Positions 57,421-64,000 of a stretch of 64,000 nucleotides of DNA are shown here, one piece after another (position 1 is the first letter of the stretch; each line of letters starts with the position of its first letter). The notes under the pieces are model-generated. The model was not told where the DNA came from. It saw only the letters and a program-made list of their open reading frames with translations, and searched no databases. The translations under genes and the position numbers were made by a program. The stretch comes from Allomuricauda sp. (GTDB lineage: Bacteria > Bacteroidota > Bacteroidia > Flavobacteriales > Flavobacteriaceae): assembly GCA_030148335.1 (NCBI GenBank), contig JASBTQ010000002.1, positions 186,001 through 250,000 of the forward strand. The letters run 5' to 3'.

Positions 57421-59358
57421 ATGAAAAGTTCGGTTAGAATCCTGTTTCTGAGTATCTGTTTCCTATTCGTGGCGGTCAGCTGCAAAAAAACGACGGTCAA
57501 GACCGAAGAAAAACCGGTCGATACCTATGTGGCCGACCATTACACAAAGAAAGAGGTGGACATTGAAATGCGGGACGGGATAAAACTGCACACCACCATA
57601 TATTCCCCAAAGGATACTTCCAAAAAGTATCCTATCATCATGCAGCGGACTCCATACAGTTCACAGCCCTATGGGGAAGGAAATTTCAGGACCAAAATCG
57701 GACCCAATGAGCATTTGATGAAAGAAGGTAACATCATCGTCTATCAAGATGTCCGTGGGCGTTGGCTCAGCGAAGGGCATTATGAAAACATGAGGGCTTA
57801 TATTCCCAACAAGACCTCCAATGACCAAGTTGACGAAAGCTCCGATACCTACGACACCATTGAATGGTTGGTCAACAATGTGGAGAACAACAATGGTAAT
57901 GTCGGTGTATGGGGTATTTCGTATCCCGGGTATTACGCCACCTATGCCACCGTGGATGCGCATCCCGCACTGAAGGCAGCATCGCCCCAAGCCTGTATCG
58001 GCGATTTCTTTTTTGATGATTTCCACCATAATGGGGCCTATCTGCTGAGCTATTTCAGGGCTACTTCCCTGTTCGGGACGCCCAGACCCAATGGCGACCA
58101 GCCCATTGATACCGCTTGGTACACCCTGCCCGAACTTCCCACGGAAGATCAATACCAGTTCTTCTTGGATGCAGGGCCATTGAAGAACTTGGACTACTTT
58201 TTTGAATATGAAACAGCGGACACCCCCACCATGCGTCCCGAAGGTGTCACTGATGATTATTTCTGGAACGAACTCAAGGAACATCCCAATTATGACGAAA
58301 TGTGGCAGTCCAAAGGCCTCATCCAACACCTCAAAAATGTGAAGAGCAGTGTGGCCACCATGATTGTGGGCGGTTGGTTCGATGCCGAAGACCTGTATGG
58401 GCCCTTGGAGACCTACAAGAACATTGAAAAATACAATGAGGGCAACTACAATACCATGGTCTTTGGTCCATGGGACCACGGTGGCTGGGCCCGAAGCGTG
58501 GACAGGAACGTGGTGGGAAATTATTATTTTGGCGATTCCATTTCATTGTTTTTCCAGAAAGACATTGAAACCAAATTCTTCAATCACTTTTTGAAAGGAG
58601 ACGGAAGTCCCAATTCAGGATTGCCCGAAGCCTATGTGTTCGATACGGGCAAAAAAGAATGGAAGACCTATGATACTTGGCCGCCCGAAAATGCTTCGAA
58701 GCGGACCATGTACCTTTCCGAGGACCAAGAGCTGACCCAGGCACAAAATGGAACAACGGGCATACAGTTCATCAGTGACATCAAAAAACCGGTGCCCTAT
58801 TCCGAGGATATCAAGACGGTCTTCACCCCAAGGAAATACATGACAGACGACCAGCGCTTTGCGGCCAGACGTTCCGATGTACTCGTTTTTGAAACCGATG
58901 TCCTGAAAGATGATCTCACCTTGGCGGGGGATATCCTGGCCCATTTGAAAGTGGCCACAACAGGTACCGCTGCTGATTGGATTGTAAAGATCATCGATGT
59001 GCACCCAGCGGATGCCGAGACCAATGAAGAAATGCAGAACCATCTCAAGATGAGCAATTACCATTTGATGGTGCGGAGCGAGGTGATGCGAGGTCGGTTC
59101 CGAAACAGTTTTTCCGAACCCGAACCTTTTACGCCCAACCAAAAAACGGATGTGGACATCAAGTTGCAGGATGTGTTCCATACCTTCAAAAAGGGCCACA
59201 AATTACAGGTGCAGGTACAAAGTACCTGGTTCCCGCTCATCGATTTGAACCCGCAGACCTATGTGGAGAATATCTTCAAGGCCGATGAATCGGACTTCAA
59301 GACACAGACCCACACCGTTTTCACGGATTCGAACATTGAGTTCACGGTGTTGAAATAG
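57421..59358 (+). CDS. CocE/NonD (S15-like) hydrolase, lipoprotein
   Basis: 645 residues from the ATG at 57421. A lipoprotein signal (ILFLSICFLFVAVSC, Cys21) is followed by the S15-type hydrolase: VYQDVRGRWLSEG (about 107-119), the nucleophile motif GVWGISYPGYYA with Ser167, and VGGWFDAEDLYGP. The C-terminal third is a jelly-roll-like domain (LTLAGDILAHLKVATTGTAA). Relatives include Xaa-Pro dipeptidyl-peptidase, cocaine esterase and glutaryl-7-ACA acylase; the substrate is unknown. It is probably anchored in the periplasm or outer membrane. Confidence 0.88.
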   Translation: MKSSVRILFLSICFLFVAVSCKKTTVKTEEKPVDTYVADHYTKKEVDIEMRDGIKLHTTIYSPKDTSKKYPIIMQRTPYSSQPYGEGNFRTKIGPNEHLMKEGNIIVYQDVRGRWLSEGHYENMRAYIPNKTSNDQVDESSDTYDTIEWLVNNVENNNGNVGVWGISYPGYYATYATVDAHPALKAASPQACIGDFFFDDFHHNGAYLLSYFRATSLFGTPRPNGDQPIDTAWYTLPELPTEDQYQFFLDAGPLKNLDYFFEYETADTPTMRPEGVTDDYFWNELKEHPNYDEMWQSKGLIQHLKNVKSSVATMIVGGWFDAEDLYGPLETYKNIEKYNEGNYNTMVFGPWDHGGWARSVDRNVVGNYYFGDSISLFFQKDIETKFFNHFLKGDGSPNSGLPEAYVFDTGKKEWKTYDTWPPENASKRTMYLSEDQELTQAQNGTTGIQFISDIKKPVPYSEDIKTVFTPRKYMTDDQRFAARRSDVLVFETDVLKDDLTLAGDILAHLKVATTGTAADWIVKIIDVHPADAETNEEMQNHLKMSNYHLMVRSEVMRGRFRNSFSEPEPFTPNQKTDVDIKLQDVFHTFKKGHKLQVQVQSTWFPLIDLNPQTYVENIFKADESDFKTQTHTVFTDSNIEFTVLK

Positions 59359-59420
59359 AAGTCGAGTTACGTTTTGGTGAATTTTTCCCGAAAGATTAGG
59401 AAATTCCATCTTTCCATCAG

Positions 59421-59428
59421 TATATTTG
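59421..59428 (+). promoter_or_regulatory. -7 promoter element TATATTTG before the SAM riboswitch
   Basis: Exact TAnnTTTG about 30 bp before the riboswitch; no -33 TTG is obvious at the usual distance. Transcription would start near 59435 and include the whole aptamer. Confidence 0.55.
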
Positions 59429-59457
59429 CCCAACGAAGTTCAAACACGTATTGATTA

Positions 59458-59560
59458 GTTATCAAGAAAGGTGGAGGGAATAGACCCTTTGAAGCCTTAG
59501 CAACCCTTGGCTCACAATGTCAAGAAGGTGCTACATTCTATCCCTTTGGGAATAGATAAC
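59458..59560 (+). ncRNA. SAM-I (S-box) riboswitch
   Basis: P1 is GTTATC (59458-59463) with GATAAC (59555-59560). The conserved AAGAAAGGTGGAGGGA, GAAGCCTTAGCAACCC and GAAGGTGCTACATTC motifs follow in canonical order. It senses SAM and should lower expression of the MetX-AK-HSD gene whose ATG is about 85 bp downstream. Downstream TTTCCACCCTTCTTTC can pair with GAAAGGTGGA of the 5' strand, giving an alternative fold; no T-run terminator is evident, so control may be translational. Confidence 0.93.
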
Positions 59561-59644
59561 GCCACAGGTAGTTTCCACCCTTCTTTCTTTATAACCCTAT
59601 TAACTTATTAATATATTGACCTGTTTTTGGGTCATAGTTGTATT

Positions 59645-62600
59645 ATGGATGTAAGGCATTTGGCCATAGAGAAATTTCAGACGATAAGCGGATCTGTACA
59701 AGATCTGCAACTATCCTATCAATTGTTCGGACAACCTTTGCACTCGGCCCCGGTGGTGATGGTGAACCATGCCCTCACGGGAAATTCCGATGTTGCCGGG
59801 GAGAATGGCTGGTGGTCCGATCTGATCGGGGAAGGGAAGTGCATCAATACCGAAAAATACACCATTTTGGCCTTCAACATTCCGGGCAATGGTTATGATG
59901 GTTTCGTCATCGAGAACTATAAGGATTTTGTGGCGGGCGATATTGCCCGACTGTTTCTTTTGGGACTGGAACAACTGAAGATCGAAAAACTGTACGCCAT
60001 CATAGGAGGTTCTTTGGGCGGAGGTATCGCTTGGGAGATGGCCGCATTCAACCCTAACATTACAGAACATTTGGTTCCTGTGGCATCTGACTGGAAATCA
60101 ACGGATTGGTTAATAGCCAATTGCCAGATACAAGAGCAGTTCCTCGTGAATTCCAAACAGCCGGTACACGATGCCCGTATGCATGCCATGCTCTGCTACC
60201 GTACGCCCGAATCCTTCAAGGAGCGGTTCAAACGGAGCACGAACGAAGAGCTTCAGGTTTTCAATGTGGAGAGCTGGTTGATGCACCACGGGAAAAAGTT
60301 GCAGGAACGTTTCCAGTTGTCCGCCTACAAGTTGATGAACCAATTGCTGAAGACCATCGACATCACCCGTAGTGGGGATGATGCCTTCAAGGCATTGCAG
60401 GAAAGCGACATGAAGATCCATATCATTGGGGTCAATTCCGATCTGTTCTTCACCGCAGAGGAAAACCGGGAGACTTTTAAACGATTGGCACAGGCCAATA
60501 CCAACGTCACCTATGGTGAAGTGCAGTCGCTCCACGGCCATGATGCCTTTTTGATGGAATTTGAACAATTGGAAAAGCTGTTGGAGACCGTTTTTCAGAA
60601 AAATGGAAAGACAGAGCGCATCAAGGTGTTGAAGTTCGGTGGGAAGTCCTTGGCCAACGGCGAAGGTATCGAAAGAGTGCTGAAGGTCATTGCCAAAAGG
60701 GCGGAGAGCAAAGAGCACTTTGCCGTGGTGGTGTCAGCGCGTGGCAAGGCCACCGATGAGTTGGAGGCGTTGTTGGACAAAGCGGCAAAGGGGAAGGATT
60801 TCCAACAGGATCTTGACCATTTTGCGGCCTATCAAAAAAATAATTTTGCAGGGGTCGATATAGAGGAAGAACTAAAGACCATCCAAAAAATACTCAATGG
60901 GGTTTCCCTGACCGGGGATTATAGCCTCAAGACCAAGGATGAGGTGTTGTCCTACGGCGAGCTGATCTCCGCCAAGGTAGTGACCACCTTGCTGAATGCC
61001 CAAGGGCTGAATGCACAACTGTTGGACTCCCGAAAATTGATCAAGACCGACGACACCTTTAGCAATGCCGAGGTGGACCAACGGACCTCCAAGGAAAATG
61101 TACTGCGCTATTTCCATAAATTGGATGCGGATACCATAGCCGTGGTCACAGGATTTATTGGGTCGAACGGCGAAGGGTCCACGACCACTTTGGGTAGAAA
61201 TGGCAGCAATTATTCCGCGGCACTGCTGGCCAATTTTTTGGATGCCGGGGAATTGGTCAACTACACCCATGTGGATGGCATCTTTACGGCAAATCCCGAT
61301 TTGGTGAAGGATGCCCGATTGATCGATGTGATTTCCTATGAGGAAGCCAACGAACTGGCCAATTTTGGGGCCAATATCCTGCATGCGAAGACCATCATAC
61401 CTCTTATTGAAAAAAACATCCCACTTCGGATCTGCAATACCTTCAATGATGAAAATGAAGGGACGCTCATTGGACCGAAGACGGGGAACGGAGGCATCAA
61501 ATCCCTATCCGTGCTGGATCATATGGCCCTCATCAACCTAGAGGGTAGGGGGCTGTTGGGCAAAGTGGGTGTGGATATGCGTATTTTCCGTGCCTTGGGC
61601 CAAAATGGCATCAGCGTGGGCATCATTTCGCAAGGATCGTCCGAAAGGGGCATTGGCCTTGTGGTGGATGCATCCAAAGCGGACAAGGCCAAAAAAGTGC
61701 TGGACCTGGAATTTGAGACCGATTATTCATCCCAGGACATCAACCAAATTTCCGTGGTCAAAGATGTTTCTGTCATTTCCATTGTGGGGATGGATTTGAG
61801 CAGTTTCCATAGACCTTTCAATGCCTTGGCCAAAAACCAAGTGATTCCCCTGTTGTTCAATAACACGGTGACGGGAAAGAACGTGAGTTTGGTCGTGAAA
61901 AAGTCGGACCTTCACAAGGCGGTCAATGTGGTGCACGGACAGATTTTTGGCATCGCAAAGCGAATCAACCTGGCGATTTTTGGTCATGGCAATGTTGGGG
62001 GCACCTTGATCGATCAGATATTGGATTCTGAAAAGAGCATAGAGTCCAGAAAAGGAATAGGCCTTCGCGTGTTTGCCGTGGCCAATTCCAAAAAAGTGTT
62101 GTTGGATGCTTCAGGAATTGGTCCTGATTGGAAAAAGCGATTGGAGAAGGAAGGAAGGCCCTACCAAGTGGAGGATATTGTTTCCTTTGCCAAACAGCAC
62201 CATTTGGAAAACCTCATTGCTGTGGACAATACGGCCAGCAGTGCTTTTGTGGAGCACTATGAACCATTGATCAAGAAAGGTTTTGACCTGGTCTCCTCCA
62301 ACAAGATTGCCAATACGCTGAGTTTTGAGAAATACAAGTCCATCCGAAAATCCTTGGACCAAAACCAGAAGCAATATTTGTATGAGACCAATGTAGGTGC
62401 AGGACTCCCATTGATAGACACCATTAGGCTGTTGCACCTTTCGGGGGAGAACATTACCCGGATCAAAGGCGTGTTCTCTGGGTCGTTGAGCTATATTTTC
62501 AACACTTTTTCGGAAAAGGAGGCCTCGTTTTCATCCATCGTGAAGGAGGCTATGAAAAGTGGGTACACGGAACCTGATCCAAGGGAAGACCTTTCGGGGA

Positions 62601-63034
62601 ACGATGTGGGCAGAAAGCTTTTGATCTTGGCCCGGGAGTTGGATCTTCAAAATGAGTTTTCCGATATTGAAGTACAGAACCTGATTCCAAAGGAATTGCA
62701 GACCTTGGATTTTGATGGGTTCGTTGATCGGATCGGCGAGATGGACAAGGTGTTCGAGGAAATAAAAAACAAGCAGGAAGCAGGCCATGTCCTCAGATAT
62801 GTGGGGGATTTGCATGGCGACCTTCAACAGGACAAGGGGATTTTGGAGGTGAAATTGGTTTCCGTGCCCAAGCAAAGTGCGTTGGGACAGGTGAAGGGTT
62901 CCGATTCCATTATTGAGATCTATACGGAGTCCTATGGCGAAAACCCATTGGTGATCCAAGGAGCCGGAGCAGGTGCTGCGGTAACGGCCAGAGGTGTTTT
63001 TGGTGATATATTGAGAATAGCTGAGAAAATTTAA
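59645..63034 (+). CDS. metX/thrA: Trifunctional MetX-like acyltransferase / aspartokinase / homoserine dehydrogenase
   Basis: 1129 residues from the ATG at 59645. Residues about 1-318 are an alpha/beta-hydrolase of the homoserine acetyltransferase family: NHALTGNSDV, nucleophile IIGGSLGGGIAW (Ser123), Asp266 in GVNSDLFF and His299 in HGHDAFL. Aspartokinase begins KVLKFGGKSLANGEG at about 328, with ACT-like regulatory repeats after about 610. Homoserine dehydrogenase starts NLAIFGHGNVGGTLI at about 775, with SSNKIANTLS and PDPREDLSGNDV later. One chain thus covers the first and third steps to homoserine and its activation for methionine. A SAM-I riboswitch precedes it. Confidence 0.93.
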   Translation: MDVRHLAIEKFQTISGSVQDLQLSYQLFGQPLHSAPVVMVNHALTGNSDVAGENGWWSDLIGEGKCINTEKYTILAFNIPGNGYDGFVIENYKDFVAGDIARLFLLGLEQLKIEKLYAIIGGSLGGGIAWEMAAFNPNITEHLVPVASDWKSTDWLIANCQIQEQFLVNSKQPVHDARMHAMLCYRTPESFKERFKRSTNEELQVFNVESWLMHHGKKLQERFQLSAYKLMNQLLKTIDITRSGDDAFKALQESDMKIHIIGVNSDLFFTAEENRETFKRLAQANTNVTYGEVQSLHGHDAFLMEFEQLEKLLETVFQKNGKTERIKVLKFGGKSLANGEGIERVLKVIAKRAESKEHFAVVVSARGKATDELEALLDKAAKGKDFQQDLDHFAAYQKNNFAGVDIEEELKTIQKILNGVSLTGDYSLKTKDEVLSYGELISAKVVTTLLNAQGLNAQLLDSRKLIKTDDTFSNAEVDQRTSKENVLRYFHKLDADTIAVVTGFIGSNGEGSTTTLGRNGSNYSAALLANFLDAGELVNYTHVDGIFTANPDLVKDARLIDVISYEEANELANFGANILHAKTIIPLIEKNIPLRICNTFNDENEGTLIGPKTGNGGIKSLSVLDHMALINLEGRGLLGKVGVDMRIFRALGQNGISVGIISQGSSERGIGLVVDASKADKAKKVLDLEFETDYSSQDINQISVVKDVSVISIVGMDLSSFHRPFNALAKNQVIPLLFNNTVTGKNVSLVVKKSDLHKAVNVVHGQIFGIAKRINLAIFGHGNVGGTLIDQILDSEKSIESRKGIGLRVFAVANSKKVLLDASGIGPDWKKRLEKEGRPYQVEDIVSFAKQHHLENLIAVDNTASSAFVEHYEPLIKKGFDLVSSNKIANTLSFEKYKSIRKSLDQNQKQYLYETNVGAGLPLIDTIRLLHLSGENITRIKGVFSGSLSYIFNTFSEKEASFSSIVKEAMKSGYTEPDPREDLSGNDVGRKLLILARELDLQNEFSDIEVQNLIPKELQTLDFDGFVDRIGEMDKVFEEIKNKQEAGHVLRYVGDLHGDLQQDKGILEVKLVSVPKQSALGQVKGSDSIIEIYTESYGENPLVIQGAGAGAAVTARGVFGDILRIAEKI

Positions 63035-63043
63035 AATTAAATT

Positions 63044-63059
63044 GTCCCCTTGAGGGGAC
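63044..63059. repeat. Small hairpin between metX/thrA and metZ
   Basis: GTCCCC (63044-63049) pairs with GGGGAC (63054-63059), loop TTGA, followed by TTAAGGGG. It lacks a T-run, so it may be an intergenic repeat or an RNA-processing hairpin rather than a terminator. Confidence 0.4.
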
Positions 63060-63073
63060 TTAAGGGGTGTATC

Positions 63074-64000
63074 ATGAGAAAGAGTAACAAAAAATTCGAA
63101 ACAGAAGCAATACGGACACAAATGGAGCGTAGCCAGAATTTGGAACACTCCAGTCCTATTTACATGACCTCCAGTTTTGTGTTCGAGGATGCGGAGGACA
63201 TGCGTGCTTCCTTTGCCGAGGAGAAGGACAGGAACATCTATTCCAGATATTCCAACCCCAATTCCTCGGAGTTTATAGACAAGGTGTGCAAAATGGAAGG
63301 TGCGGAGAACGGTTTTGCCTTTGCTTCTGGCATGGCTGCAGTGTACTCCACCTTGGCCGCTTTGTTGAATGCAGGTGACCATGTGGTCTCGTCGAAGAGT
63401 ATTTTTGGTTCCACACACACGCTCTTCACCCAGTTTTTTCCCAAATGGAACATCACCACCAGTTATTTTGATGCCACCGATCTGTCGTCCATTGAAGGAT
63501 TGATCCAACCGAATACAAAGATCCTATATGCAGAATCGCCCACCAACCCGGGAGTGGATGTGTTGGATTTGGAAGTGTTGGGTCAAATTGCCAAAAAACA
63601 TGGACTTATTTTTATTATCGACAATTGTTTTGCCACACCTTATTTGCAACAGCCCATAAAGTTCGGTGCCGATTTGGTCATCCATTCTGGGACCAAGTTG
63701 ATGGACGGTCAGGGCAGGGTCTTGGCAGGAATCACTGTAGGAAACAATGAGTTGATGGACAAAGTGTATCGTTTTTCACGTATCACAGGTCCGGCACTTT
63801 CGCCATTCAATGCATGGATACTCTCCAGAAGTTTGGAAACCCTGGCCATTAGGGTAGATAGGCATTGCGAAAATGCCTTGAAATTGGCCACTTTTTTGGA
63901 AAGCCATCCGAAGATTGATTGGGTGAAATATCCTTTTCTGAAGTCGCATCCCCAACATGAAATAGCCAAAAAACAGATGAAAGCCGGTGGTTGTGTAGTG
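63074..64000 (+). CDS. metZ: O-acyl-homoserine sulfhydrylase / trans-sulfuration enzyme, C-terminus missing
   Basis: The first 309 residues are present; the gene runs off the window. It starts MRKSNKKFETEAIRTQMERS. Typical Cys/Met-metabolism PLP motifs follow: HSSPIYMTSSFVFEDAED, IYSRYSNPNSSEF, GFAFASGMAAVYSTLAAL, ESPTNPGVDV, IIDNCFATPYL and the PLP Lys in IHSGTKLMDGQG. DGQG is typical of MetZ. With a MetX-type acyltransferase next door, O-acetyl- or O-succinyl-homoserine plus sulfide giving homocysteine is the likely reaction. It probably shares the SAM-riboswitch transcript, 39 bp downstream of the fusion gene. Confidence 0.9.
   Translation, partial: MRKSNKKFETEAIRTQMERSQNLEHSSPIYMTSSFVFEDAEDMRASFAEEKDRNIYSRYSNPNSSEFIDKVCKMEGAENGFAFASGMAAVYSTLAALLNAGDHVVSSKSIFGSTHTLFTQFFPKWNITTSYFDATDLSSIEGLIQPNTKILYAESPTNPGVDVLDLEVLGQIAKKHGLIFIIDNCFATPYLQQPIKFGADLVIHSGTKLMDGQGRVLAGITVGNNELMDKVYRFSRITGPALSPFNAWILSRSLETLAIRVDRHCENALKLATFLESHPKIDWVKYPFLKSHPQHEIAKKQMKAGGCVV

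Noticed and set aside
1..64000. CRISPR arrays, insertion sequences, integrases, rRNA operons
   Set aside because: No regularly spaced direct repeats of CRISPR size, no transposase or integrase reading frames, and no rRNA sequence were found.

Overview
The window is chromosomal DNA from a marine-type member of the Flavobacteriaceae (Bacteroidota), most like the Muricauda/Allomuricauda/Flagellimonas group. The evidence is gene content and order (pdxJ / CBS / nadK / DUF6089 / uppS / bamA / ompH / ompH / murI, and tig-clpP-clpX), families largely confined to this class (DUF6089, DUF6090, DUF5686, 2TM), an HPPK-deoxynucleoside kinase fusion, a MetX-aspartokinase-homoserine dehydrogenase fusion, and promoters with the Bacteroidota -7 element TAnnTTTG. 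The genus is an inference. Almost all DNA is housekeeping sequence of moderate GC. I see no rRNA, CRISPR array, insertion sequence or prophage.

Layout. 1-3.4 kb: truncated S9 peptidase, collagen-like lipoprotein, two small hypotheticals, YihY membrane protein. 3.8-5.1 kb: an AT-rich two-gene accessory block ending beside a tRNA-Leu. 5.35-5.94 kb: a tRNA-Gly/tRNA-Leu cluster disrupted by a GIY-YIG gene and a half copy of tRNA-Leu carrying a palindrome. 6-23 kb: mutS, a SpoU methyltransferase, folK-dNK fusion, sppA, queuosine-precursor transporter, a giant AsmA-like protein, DUF6090, DUF2797, a GH3-family enzyme, and the proteostasis set clpX, clpP, tig. 23-26 kb: holin-like membrane protein, GDSL lipoprotein, esterase, pdxJ. 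27-35 kb: nadK and the envelope-biogenesis run uppS-bamA-ompH-skp-murI. 35-38.7 kb: folA and smaller genes. 38.7-42.2 kb: amidohydrolase and small genes among dispersed repeats. 42-47 kb: leftward etfB-etfA-DUF151-nupC-thyA. 47-54 kb: rightward pdhB, DUF5686, ppa, hppA. 54-64 kb: TonB, a second deoxynucleoside kinase, metK, a CocE-type hydrolase, then the methionine branch metX-ask-hom fusion and a metZ-type gene cut by the window end.

How the parts connect. Folate and thymidylate supply are represented by folK, folA, thyA, two deoxynucleoside kinases and a NupC transporter. Sulfur-amino-acid metabolism has two separate RNA leaders: a textbook SAM-I riboswitch before the MetX-AK-HSD fusion, and a compact non-canonical leader before metK with S-box-like core motifs. 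Outer-membrane assembly (BamA plus two Skp-like chaperones), lipid-carrier synthesis (UppS) and peptidoglycan precursor supply (MurI) form one block. Two pyrophosphatases, one soluble and one ion-pumping, sit side by side.

The most unusual observations are (i) the GIY-YIG/half-tRNA-Leu structure inside a tRNA cluster, (ii) an identical long palindromic operator upstream of both etfBA and the GDSL lipoprotein gene, suggesting one lipid-related regulon, (iii) the metK leader RNA, and (iv) several families of dispersed intergenic repeats. All calls come from reading the sequence; no database search was run.
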